Below, in pieces: positions 1 through 6,809 of a DNA stretch of 6,865 nt. The first letter of the stretch is position 1. Each line of letters opens with the position of its first letter. The notes under the pieces are model-generated. The model worked only from the letters and a program-made list of their open reading frames with translations. It was not told the DNA's origin and searched no databases. Made by a program: the position numbers and the translations under genes. This DNA comes from Anaerolineae bacterium (GTDB lineage Bacteria > Chloroflexota > Anaerolineae > Aggregatilineales > Aggregatilineaceae): contig JAGPFT010000154.1 in the NCBI GenBank assembly GCA_018056405.1, positions 1 to 6,865 of the forward strand, written 5' to 3'.

Positions 1-47
1 GGAGAGGAGGCGCGAGGCCCGCGTCAGGAGGCCGGGCAGGGGTGAGG
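1..47. repeat. Right arm of a hairpin repeat, cut by the window edge
   Basis: The stretch ends in GGGGTGAGG (39-47), the terminal motif of the hairpin repeats elsewhere in the window. It shares the 16-mer GCGAGGCCCGCGTCAG (12-27) exactly with the copy at 5028-5122 (there 5086-5101). The left arm would lie outside the window. It sits 7 bp beyond the ATPase stop codon, so a transcript from that gene would read straight into it. It could therefore act as a 3' structural element, but no T-run is visible and the function is inferred. Confidence 0.7.
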
Positions 48-54
48 GCACGCA

Positions 55-2856
55 TCAGGCAGCGGCGGCACTCTGCGCAGCCTTGCGCCGCGTGCGCTGG
101 CGGCGCAGGAACTTCTCAAACTCCACCGCCGGGAAGAGCGAGCCAGCCAGCAGCCAGGCCACGATCAACTCGGTGGCATCCAGCGACGTGGTGTCGAAGA
201 TTTCGTGGGCGAACGGTGCGTACACGACCAGCATTTGCAACACAGCGGTGAGCAGCACCGCGACCCACAGCAGCTTGTTGCGGCTGAGCGGCACGCGCAG
301 GAACGAGGCCTCGCCGCCGTGAATGGCCGAGACTTCGAACACCTGTGACAGCGCCAGAATAGTGAAGGCCATCGTGCGCGCGATGAGCAGCGTCTCGTCA
401 GGCGGATTCGAGAGCTTGCCACCATGACGATCCAGCGCCCAGACAAAGCCAAGCAGCGTGACGACGCCGATCCACAGCCCGACCCAGAGGATATGCGGCC
501 CGACACCTTGCGCGAAGATGCTCTCGCGGGGCGGGCGTGGCTTGCGCTTCATCACGTCCGGCTCGCTTGGCTCAAAGCCGAGGGCGATGGCCGGCAGGCC
601 GTCCGTCACCAGGTTGATCCACAGGATTTGGATGGCGAGCAGCGGCACGCGCAGCGCGAAGACCAACGCGGCGAACATGGTCACTATCTCACCGGCGTTG
701 GTGCTCAGCAGGTAGCGGATGAACTTGCGGATGTTGTCGTAGATCGTGCGGCCCTCTTCGATGGCGGCGACGATGGTGGCGAAGTTGTCGTCGGTGAGCA
801 CCATGTCTGCCGCGCCCTGGCTCACGTCGGTGCCGGTGATGCCCATGGCCACACCGATATTGGCCTGCTTGAGCGCCGGGGCGTCGTTCACGCCGTCGCC
901 AGTCATGGCCACGATCTGGCCGTGTGCTTGCAGCGCCTCCACCACGCGCAGCTTGTGCTCTGGCGACACGCGGGCGTAGACGGACGTTTCGAGCACCACC
1001 TCGCGCAGCGCTTCGTCGCTCATGCGATCCAGTTCGGCACCGGTCAGGGCGCGGTCGTTCGGCCCGGCGATGCCAAGCTGACGGGCAATGGCGATGGCCG
1101 TCAGCTTGTGGTCGCCGGTGATCATGACGGTGCGGATGCCGGCATCGGCGGCCACTTTGACGGCCTCCTTCGCTTCCTGGCGCGGCGGGTCCACGATGCC
1201 GATCAGGCCGAGCAAGGTCAGGTCGCGCTCCAGGACTTCGGACGTCAGTTCGGCAGGGATGGCCTGCAGCGGGCGGTAGCCGATGCCGATCACGCGCAGG
1301 CCCTGGCTGGCCATGTCCTCGATTTTGCGGCTCCACGCCTGGCGGCGCTCCGGCGTGAGCGGCTGGGGGCCGTCAGGCATCATTTCCTCCGATGCCCAGG
1401 CGACAAGCTGATCGGGCGCACCTTTAGTGAAGGAGACGTAGGGGGCGTTCTCAAAGAGCGCCGCCGCGAAGCGCCCCTGGGGTTGGTGGATGGTCGTCAT
1501 CGCCTTGCGCTCGGAGGAGAAGGGCAACTCGGCCCGGCGTGGCAACGTGTCTTCGAGCACGGAGCGGCTCCAGCCCGCTTTGCGCGCGGCGACCAGCAGC
1601 GCCCCCTCGGTTGTGTCGCCGACGACTTCCCAGTGCCCGTTGCCCTCCGCCTGCTCCAGGTAGGCGTCCGTGCACAGCGCTGCCGCCTTGAGGATGCGCG
1701 CCAACGCCGTGTCGTCTACGACATTGATCGCGCGCTTGCCTTCGTAGAAGTTGCCGACGGGCGTGTATCCGCTGCCGCCCACAGTCACGTCGTCGCGTCC
1801 CGGCAGGCCGATCAGCGTGACAGTCATCTCGTTGCGGGTCAACGTGCCCGTCTTGTCCGAGCAGATGACCGACACCGAGCCGAGCGTCTCGACAGCGGGC
1901 AGTTTGCGAATCAGGGCATGGCGGCGGATCATGCGGCGAGCGCCCAGCGCCAGCGCGATGGTGATCACGGCGGGCAACCCTTCGGGGATGGCGGCCACCG
2001 CCAGGCTGATGGCGGTCAGCAGCATCTCCTCGACCTCTTCGCCGCGAATCACGCCCGTGATGAAGACCACCGCGCAGATGATCAGCGCCCCCGCCGCCAG
2101 GATCACCCCCAAGCGCTCCAGCCGTTCCTGGAGCGGCGTGCGCCCCTTCTCCACCCGCTGCAACAGGGCAGCGATGGTGCCAAGCTGCGTTTTGAGGCCG
2201 GTCTCTGTCACGGCCAGGATCGCGCGGCCATAGGTGACGGCGGTGCCCATGTAGGCCATGTTGGTGCGGTCAGCGATGGCGGGGGGAGGATCGCTGTCCT
2301 CCAGAGTCTCAACGCTCTTTTCCACCGCATGGGACTCGCCGGTCAAGGCCGCTTCGTCAATTTGCAGGTTGACCGCTTCGACCAGCCGACCGTCGGCGGG
2401 AACGCGGTCGCCGGCTTCGAGCAGCACTACGTCGCCGGGCACCAACTCGGTCGCGCTGACCTCTAACACGTGCCCGTCACGGCGGACGCGCACGACCGGC
2501 GTCTGCATGGCACCGAGGGCAGCCAGGGCCTGCTCGGCCTGGTATTCCTGGAAGAAGCCGAGCGCCGCGTTGAGCACGACGATGGCCAGGATGACGATGG
2601 CATCTTTGGTATCGCCGATGATCACTGAGATGGCGGCGGCGGCGATCAGCACCAGGACCATCACATCGGTGAACTGGCTGATCAGCAGTTGCCAGACGCT
2701 CGTGCCGGTGTCGCTGGGCAGCTCGTTCTTGCCATATTGGGCCTGGCGCTGAGCCACGTCCTGCGCGCTCAGCCCGCGCTCGACATCTGTGCCAAGCCGG
2801 CTCAGCGCCTCTGCGACCGACAGGGCGTACCACTTGTTTTTGGGTGCATCCCCCAT
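55..2856 (-). CDS. P-type cation-transporting ATPase, type IIA (Ca2+-ATPase-like)
   Basis: This is a complete 933-aa ion pump of the SERCA/PMR1-like P2A class, expected to use ATP to export Ca2+ (possibly Mn2+ or another cation) across the cytoplasmic membrane. Visible in order: N-terminal cation-ATPase domain (about 5-75), TM1-2 (about 57-103), actuator domain with TGES (172-175), TM3 (about 249-270), TM4 with PEGLP (291-295), phosphorylation motif DKTGTLT with acceptor Asp334, nucleotide-binding KGAPD (478-482), TGDH (580-583), hinge TGDGVNDAP (652-660), then TM5-TM10 to about 910 and a basic tail. By comparison with SERCA, ion ligands Glu292, Asn720, Glu723, Asn748, Thr751 and Asp752 are present, while the TM8 glutamate position looks like Gln838. 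The ATG at 2856 is preceded by AGGAAAGGG with 9 nt spacing. The gene stands alone on the minus strand. Class is secure; the exact ion is inferred. Confidence 0.96.
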   Translation of the reverse strand: MGDAPKNKWYALSVAEALSRLGTDVERGLSAQDVAQRQAQYGKNELPSDTGTSVWQLLISQFTDVMVLVLIAAAAISVIIGDTKDAIVILAIVVLNAALGFFQEYQAEQALAALGAMQTPVVRVRRDGHVLEVSATELVPGDVVLLEAGDRVPADGRLVEAVNLQIDEAALTGESHAVEKSVETLEDSDPPPAIADRTNMAYMGTAVTYGRAILAVTETGLKTQLGTIAALLQRVEKGRTPLQERLERLGVILAAGALIICAVVFITGVIRGEEVEEMLLTAISLAVAAIPEGLPAVITIALALGARRMIRRHALIRKLPAVETLGSVSVICSDKTGTLTRNEMTVTLIGLPGRDDVTVGGSGYTPVGNFYEGKRAINVVDDTALARILKAAALCTDAYLEQAEGNGHWEVVGDTTEGALLVAARKAGWSRSVLEDTLPRRAELPFSSERKAMTTIHQPQGRFAAALFENAPYVSFTKGAPDQLVAWASEEMMPDGPQPLTPERRQAWSRKIEDMASQGLRVIGIGYRPLQAIPAELTSEVLERDLTLLGLIGIVDPPRQEAKEAVKVAADAGIRTVMITGDHKLTAIAIARQLGIAGPNDRALTGAELDRMSDEALREVVLETSVYARVSPEHKLRVVEALQAHGQIVAMTGDGVNDAPALKQANIGVAMGITGTDVSQGAADMVLTDDNFATIVAAIEEGRTIYDNIRKFIRYLLSTNAGEIVTMFAALVFALRVPLLAIQILWINLVTDGLPAIALGFEPSEPDVMKRKPRPPRESIFAQGVGPHILWVGLWIGVVTLLGFVWALDRHGGKLSNPPDETLLIARTMAFTILALSQVFEVSAIHGGEASFLRVPLSRNKLLWVAVLLTAVLQMLVVYAPFAHEIFDTTSLDATELIVAWLLAGSLFPAVEFEKFLRRQRTRRKAAQSAAAA

Positions 2857-2882
2857 CAGAGGTGTCCCTTTCCTCTCCCAGC

Positions 2883-2903
2883 ACCGCCGAAGGGTCCGGC
2901 GGT
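2883..2903 (-). other. Small hairpin in the ATPase leader
   Basis: ACCGCCG (2883-2889) and CGGCGGT (2897-2903) form a perfect 7-bp stem with a 7-nt loop. It lies a few bases upstream of the ATPase ribosome-binding site and, if the proposed promoter is right, within the 5' leader. It could affect mRNA stability or be chance in GC-rich DNA. Confidence 0.3.
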
Positions 2904-2916
2904 AGGTTCTGGCTGC

Positions 2917-2946
2917 ATGATAAACTCGGCAGCGATTCTAGAGCAA
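2917..2946 (-). promoter_or_regulatory. Candidate promoter for the P-type ATPase
   Basis: Read on the minus strand, a -10-like TATCAT (2922-2917, five of six consensus bases) follows TTGCTC (2946-2941, three of six) with an 18-bp spacer. The start of transcription would fall near 2910, giving a leader of about 50 nt before the ATG. The -35 match is weak, so this is a reasonable candidate only. No gene or strong element is visible between it and the repeat array (2947-3044), apart from CCCCC/GGGGG runs flanking an AT-rich core at 2975-2992. Confidence 0.4.
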
Positions 2947-3044
2947 GTGGCGGTCGCTGTACAGGCGAGTCCAACCCCCAATAATTAGGGGGACATGGCC
3001 GGCGGGCGGCGAATCGAGTTTGCCCTCGGCTTATGTGTCATTGA

Positions 3045-3666
3045 CCTCACCCCCGCTCGGCGCTGGCGCGCCTCGTTGCCCCCTCTCCGTTGACGGAGAG
3101 GGGGAAAGGCCGAGCGCAGCGAGGCCAGGGGGTGAGGTAAACCAGGGCGCGGCAGCGCACACCCATGTACCCAGGGTAATCGCATCAAAAGAGGCTGGGG
3201 CTGAGCTGGTGAACCTCACCCCCGCTCGGCGCTGGCGCGCCTCGTTGCCCCCTCGCCGCGTGTGGAGAGGGGGAAAGGCCGAGCGCAGCGAGGCCAGGGG
3301 GTGAGGTAAACCGGGGCGCGGCAGCGCACACCCATGTACCCAGGGTAATCGCATCAAAAGAGGCTGGGGCTGAGCTGGTGAACCTCACCCCCGCTCGGCG
3401 CTGACGCGCCTCGCCGCCCCCTCTCCGTTGACGGAGAGGGGGAAAGGCCGAGCGCAGCGAGGCTAGGGGGTGAGGTAAACCAGGGCGCGGCAGCGCACAC
3501 CCATGTACCCAGGGTAATCGCATCAAAAGAGGCTGGGGCTGAGCTGGTGAACCTCACCCCCGCTCGGCGCTGGCGCGCCTCGTTGCCCCCTCGCCGCGTG
3601 TGGAGAGGGGGAAAGGCCGAGCGCAGCGAGGCCAGGGGGTGAGGTAAACCAGGGCGCGGCAGCGCA
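3045..3666. repeat. Tandem array of four 169-bp hairpin-bearing repeat units
   Basis: Units begin at 3045, 3214, 3383 and 3552, exactly 169 bp apart; the fourth is cut after 115 bp. Each unit is an imperfect palindrome of about 93 bp, from CCTCACCCCC to GGGGGTGAGG (3045-3137 in unit 1), plus a linker of about 76 bp. The palindrome tip in unit 1 is an 11-bp stem, CCCCCTCTCCG (3079-3089) with CGGAGAGGGGG (3094-3104), around a TTGA loop. Units 1 and 3 share this tip. Units 2 and 4 instead carry TCGCCGCGTGTGGAGAG, which leaves one mismatch in the stem. By eye, units differ at only about one to eleven positions in the stretches compared, so amplification looks recent. The array sits between divergent promoters. 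Minus-strand open frames across it repeat in staggered frames because 169 is not a multiple of three; I do not regard them as genes. Confidence 0.95.
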
Positions 3667-3688
3667 GTGCCCCTCCCTGATACGCCCA

Positions 3689-3718
3689 TTGAGCGAGCGC
3701 CACGCAAGATGCTATAAT
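3689..3718 (+). promoter_or_regulatory. Extended -10 promoter for the DinB-like gene
   Basis: A perfect TATAAT (3713-3718) is preceded by TGC, giving an extended -10 (TGnTATAAT). TTGAGC (3689-3694) is a four-of-six -35 with an 18-bp spacer. Transcription would start near 3725 and yield a leader of about 40 nt. It begins 22 bp after the truncated fourth repeat unit, so the array lies directly upstream of it. Confidence 0.72.
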
Positions 3719-3766
3719 GCGCTCGTTGGTTGTGCACACGGCAGGTGGCCTGGAAAGGGGCACACT

Positions 3767-4252
3767 ATGCCTAAAGCGGAGCTACTGGCGGACCTGCGCG
3801 CCGCGCGCGAACGGTTGCTGAGCGCCCTTGAAGGGCTGAGCGAGGAGGATATGCTGCGCGTCGGCGCGGTGGGCATCTGGTCGGTCAAGGATGTGCTGGC
3901 CCACCTGGTTTCGTGGGAAGCTGAGTTAGTGACGGCGCTGGCCCATTTGCCGCAGAGCGGGGGGCGACCCCCGCACATTGTCGAGATCGAGGACATTGAC
4001 GAATGGAATGCCGAGCAATATCGCACCAACGCGCCGCGCCCCCTCACCGCTGTGCTGGAGGATTTCCACGGCGTGCACAAGCACCTGCTCGAAGCCGTCG
4101 CCGCCCTCGACAACCGCACCCTGGATGATAACCGGCGCTTTCCCTGGATGGAAGGTGAGCCACTCAGCTACCTGATCCTTGAAAACGCCGTCTGGCACGA
4201 GGAAGAACACGCCGAGGACATTCGCGCCTGGCGCGAGGGGGAAAGACTGTGA
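3767..4252 (+). CDS. DinB/DfsB-like four-helix-bundle protein
   Basis: This 161-aa protein resembles the DinB superfamily, close to the ClbS/DfsB (DUF1706) type. These are small cytoplasmic four-helix bundles, many of which bind a metal; members include thiol-dependent transferases, ClbS (which detoxifies colibactin) and many of unknown activity. Seen here: the helix motif WSVKDVLAHLVSWE (38-51) with His46, and a C-terminal HEEEH (144-148), giving the candidate metal triad His46/His144/His148. The length is typical. The ATG at 3767 follows AAAGGGG with 6 nt spacing and a good promoter. An in-frame ATG at 3689 lies upstream of the expected transcription start and is rejected. Substrate and role cannot be told from sequence. 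The next gene is 140 bp downstream on the same strand, so co-transcription is possible. Confidence 0.85.
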   Translation: MPKAELLADLRAARERLLSALEGLSEEDMLRVGAVGIWSVKDVLAHLVSWEAELVTALAHLPQSGGRPPHIVEIEDIDEWNAEQYRTNAPRPLTAVLEDFHGVHKHLLEAVAALDNRTLDDNRRFPWMEGEPLSYLILENAVWHEEEHAEDIRAWREGERL

Positions 4253-4297
4253 GAATCTGGCGCGACTGGCCACTGGCGTGCCGAGAGCGCTGTTTGG

Positions 4298-4353
4298 GAT
4301 TGCGAATTGCGGATTGCGAATTGCGAATTGTGAAGTGCGAATTGTGAAGTGCG
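4298..4353. repeat. Heptanucleotide tandem repeat (eight units)
   Basis: Eight consecutive 7-mers fit RAKTGYG: GATTGCG, AATTGCG, GATTGCG, AATTGCG, AATTGTG, AAGTGCG, AATTGTG, AAGTGCG. The last four form a 14-bp motif repeated twice. The repeat lies in the 140-bp gap between the DinB-like gene and the membrane-protein gene. It resembles the short tandem heptanucleotide repeats (STRRs) known from cyanobacteria and similar runs in Chloroflexota. It is AT-richer than its surroundings. No protein is proposed here. Confidence 0.9.
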
Positions 4354-4392
4354 GAGTTGAACGTTGGCCGCTGACGCGCCGAGGGCGCTGCC

Positions 4393-4920
4393 ATGCCCGC
4401 TGAGCGCCCGGCGCGCGCGCCGCGACCGCTCGGCTTGACGCTGGCGTTGGTGGCGACGGCGGCGCTATACGGCGTCGTGCCGCTGCTGGAAGTGTATTTT
4501 CTCCACCGGCTGGATGCGACCGCCGACGAAGCCTTTCTGCTCGGCGGAGTGACGATCACCACCTGGACGTGGCTGCAAGGCGCAGTCGGCGCGCTGGTGC
4601 TGGTAGTCTGCGCGCTGGCCTGGTGGGGCCGCCCACCCCAGATTCGCTTCGTGCTGATCGCGCTGCTGCTGGCGCTGACAGCCATCACGCTCTATCGCGT
4701 CGTCGAGGCGGTGCGCACCCCAGAAGACCCGATCTTCGGCGGGCAGGCACAGTCGGCGCTGCGCGGTTACCTGCGCTGTCAGCTTCCGGGGCTGGTTATT
4801 GTGCCGCTGTACGTGCTGTGGTACCTCAATCGCGCGCCGGCCCGCGCCTTTTACCGGCGCAGGTCGCTGGCCCGTCCCCCGGCGGTTCCTCCTGCGCCCG
4901 GTGAGGAACGCGCCCCCTGA
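4393..4920 (+). CDS. Uncharacterised four-helix integral membrane protein
   Basis: I do not recognise this 175-aa protein. It has a short basic, proline-containing N-terminus, then four strongly hydrophobic segments at about 13-35, 54-77, 84-107 and 128-146. The tail is basic and proline-rich (RRR at 155-157, then PPAVPPAPGEE). The loop between segments 1 and 2 is acidic (about 38-47), and another acidic loop sits near 108-113. Basic residues flank both termini, which suggests both ends are cytoplasmic. The ATG at 4393 has GAGGG seven nt upstream and an in-frame stop at 4372, and no other usual start codon lies between. It may be read with the DinB-like gene or alone; no clear promoter was found. 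High GC third positions and an open frame of this length support coding. Confidence 0.8.
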   Translation: MPAERPARAPRPLGLTLALVATAALYGVVPLLEVYFLHRLDATADEAFLLGGVTITTWTWLQGAVGALVLVVCALAWWGRPPQIRFVLIALLLALTAITLYRVVEAVRTPEDPIFGGQAQSALRGYLRCQLPGLVIVPLYVLWYLNRAPARAFYRRRSLARPPAVPPAPGEERAP

Positions 4921-4988
4921 GCCTGTAAAGAGAGTGGTACGCATAAACCAGGCACGGCACATCGCCTGAGACGTTTTGCCCATCGCCG

Positions 4989-5012
4989 ACGTGCCAGGGC
5001 GATTGCATCAAA
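4989..5012. repeat. Diverged copy of the array's linker motif
   Basis: Positions 4992-5012 match the linker inside the tandem array (3169-3189 in unit 1) at 16 of 21 bases by eye, including CCAGGG and GCATCAAA. In both places it precedes a CCTCACCC hairpin, at 16 bp here and 24 bp in the array. This indicates that the mobile or ancestral unit is longer than the hairpin alone. Confidence 0.6.
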
Positions 5013-5027
5013 CGTGCGCGTTGTTCT

Positions 5028-5122
5028 ACCTCACCCCCATCCTCGCTGCGCTCGGCTCGCCCCCTCTCCACGTGGAGAGAGGGCAGCGAGGCCCGCGTCA
5101 GTGGGCCGAGCGAGGGTGAGGT
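5028..5122. repeat. Solitary hairpin repeat of the same family as the array
   Basis: The ends are ACCTCACCC (5028-5036) and GGGTGAGGT (5114-5122), an inverted pair. The centre holds CCCTCTCCACGTGGAGAGAGGG, an almost perfect palindrome. It carries the same 16-mer as the truncated copy at the window's left edge. It lies between the membrane-protein stop and the sigma-factor promoter. I see no target-site duplication and no U-run, so neither transposition nor terminator function is shown. Confidence 0.85.
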
Positions 5123-5127
5123 CCGTA

Positions 5128-5149
5128 GGGGCGTATGGCGATACGCCCC
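5128..5149. repeat. Short perfect palindrome GGGGCGTAT / ATACGCCCC
   Basis: GGGGCGTAT (5128-5136) pairs perfectly with ATACGCCCC (5141-5149) around the loop GGCG. It is a separate small repeat type sitting 5 bp after the previous hairpin. The 9-mer GATACGCCC recurs at 3679-3687 just after the tandem array, perhaps a remnant half copy. Confidence 0.75.
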
Positions 5150-5185
5150 ATATGCACCAACTTAAACCTGGCTGCGTACGCCTCC

Positions 5186-5227
5186 CCCCTCAGTCCCCTC
5201 TCCGCGTGTGGAGAGGGGACTGAGGGG
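5186..5227. repeat. Perfect 18-bp-stem hairpin of the same family
   Basis: CCCCTCAGTCCCCTCTCC (5186-5203) pairs exactly with 5210-5227 around a GCGTGT loop, followed by GAGGTA. The tip CCGCGTGTGGAGAGGGG is identical to that of array units 2 and 4, but here the stem is fully paired. A small CCCGC/GCGGG hairpin follows at 5237-5249. It could limit read-through from the membrane-protein gene into the sigma-factor promoter, though no T-tract follows. From here to the promoter at 5464 I see no gene or RNA. Confidence 0.85.
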
Positions 5228-5463
5228 TGAGGTACACCCGCGCAGCGGGCTTCTCAACCGCTCCATCACAGAGTGCGCAGTGGTCGCAGAGAAAGCCTCA
5301 GAGCTTTTCCGACTTTCCCCTCCGCGCCCTCGTCATCTCAGCGGCTCAAGATCACTGCCCCAAAAAGCGAATGCACCCCGACGCGCACGAGTTTTCGCCT
5401 TTTTCGTAGAAGCGCGTTACACTCAAAAGTTCGAGTCCCGGACTTCCAAGCCCACGTAATTCA

Positions 5464-5472
5464 TGTTATAAT
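5464..5472 (+). promoter_or_regulatory. Extended -10 promoter for the sigma-factor gene
   Basis: TGTTATAAT combines a perfect TATAAT (5467-5472) with the upstream TGn of an extended -10. The -35 region is poor (best TTCCAA at 5445-5450, 16-bp spacer), as is usual for extended -10 promoters. The start would be near 5479, leaving a leader of about 110 nt before the proposed GTG start. It resembles the promoter of the DinB-like gene, so both probably use the housekeeping sigma. Confidence 0.65.
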
Positions 5473-5517
5473 CTGGAAACGTGCTCCTAAAATCTTATGG
5501 CTGATACGTTCCGGCAC

Positions 5518-5541
5518 GCCTGGTGCATTCTCCCATCAGGC
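5518..5541 (+). other. Stem-loop in the sigma-factor leader
   Basis: GCCTGGTG (5518-5525) pairs with CATCAGGC (5534-5541), eight base pairs with one G-U wobble, around the loop CATTCTCC. It lies about 30 nt before the AGGAGG ribosome-binding site and is not followed by a U-tract. It may be a leader structure that affects expression or stability, or chance. Confidence 0.35.
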
Positions 5542-5571
5542 GGGGCATTGTGTTGCGATCAGCAGGACCTC

Positions 5572-5577
5572 AGGAGG
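5572..5577 (+). promoter_or_regulatory. Ribosome-binding site AGGAGG of the sigma factor
   Basis: This is a consensus Shine-Dalgarno but 13 nt before the GTG at 5591, longer than the usual 5-10 nt. It helps decide the start: the longer upstream open frame would place it inside coding sequence. The alternative ATG at 5606 has only AGGA at 4 nt. Confidence 0.6.
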
Positions 5578-5590
5578 CATCGGGACTCAC

Positions 5591-6745
<1,155 letters not shown>

Positions 6746-6777
6746 TGGTCAGATCAATTAGGAGTTAGGAGCGAAAA

Positions 6778-6809
6778 GGGTTATGCTGGAGGAAAAAGGA
6801 GCGTAACCC
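6778..6809 (+). promoter_or_regulatory. Stem-loop presenting the ribosome-binding site of the downstream gene
   Basis: GGGTTATGC (6778-6786) pairs with GCGTAACCC (6801-6809) over nine base pairs, one a G-U wobble. The 14-nt loop (6787-6800) holds both GGAGG and AAGGA, and the ATG begins on the very next base after the stem. This arrangement could regulate translation of the transposase; that role is inference. Confidence 0.55.

Noticed and set aside
424..2466. A 680-codon open frame on the plus strand
   Set aside because: It lies wholly antisense to the well-conserved P-type ATPase. Long antisense frames are expected in GC-rich coding DNA. Its composition (many His, Asp, Gly, Gln, Arg) looks like a shadow, with no domain.
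2975..2992. CCCCC...GGGGG inverted pair as a terminator or operator
   Set aside because: Only five pairs with a mismatched AT-rich core and no T-tract; too weak to list as a feature.
3045..3666. CRISPR array
   Set aside because: The period is 169 bp with near-identical linkers. There are no short repeats with unique spacers and no cas genes.
2985..3737. Several minus-strand open frames over the repeat array starting MMRLPWVHGC...
   Set aside because: They are the same repeat read again at 169-bp offsets. Because 169 is not a multiple of three, the frames are staggered and overlapping, which shows they come from the DNA repeat rather than from protein selection.
3689..3766. A 26-residue N-terminal extension of the DinB-like protein
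   Set aside because: It would start inside the -35 element and before the transcription start. ATG 3767 has a good ribosome-binding site and begins where family homology begins.
5418..5423. A second sigma-gene promoter using TACACT
   Set aside because: There is no acceptable -35 at 16-18 bp, and the extended -10 at 5464-5472 is much stronger.
5428..5456. A tRNA-like T-arm (GTTCGAGTCCCGG) before the sigma promoter
   Set aside because: The bases before the loop do not pair with CCCGG, no acceptor, D or anticodon arms are present, and no CCA end is in register. Probably chance; an attachment-site remnant cannot be supported.
5273..5590. A 106-residue N-terminal extension of the sigma factor
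   Set aside because: The stretch contains the extended -10 promoter and the AGGAGG site, and its translation is unlike region 1.1, which starts right at the GTG.
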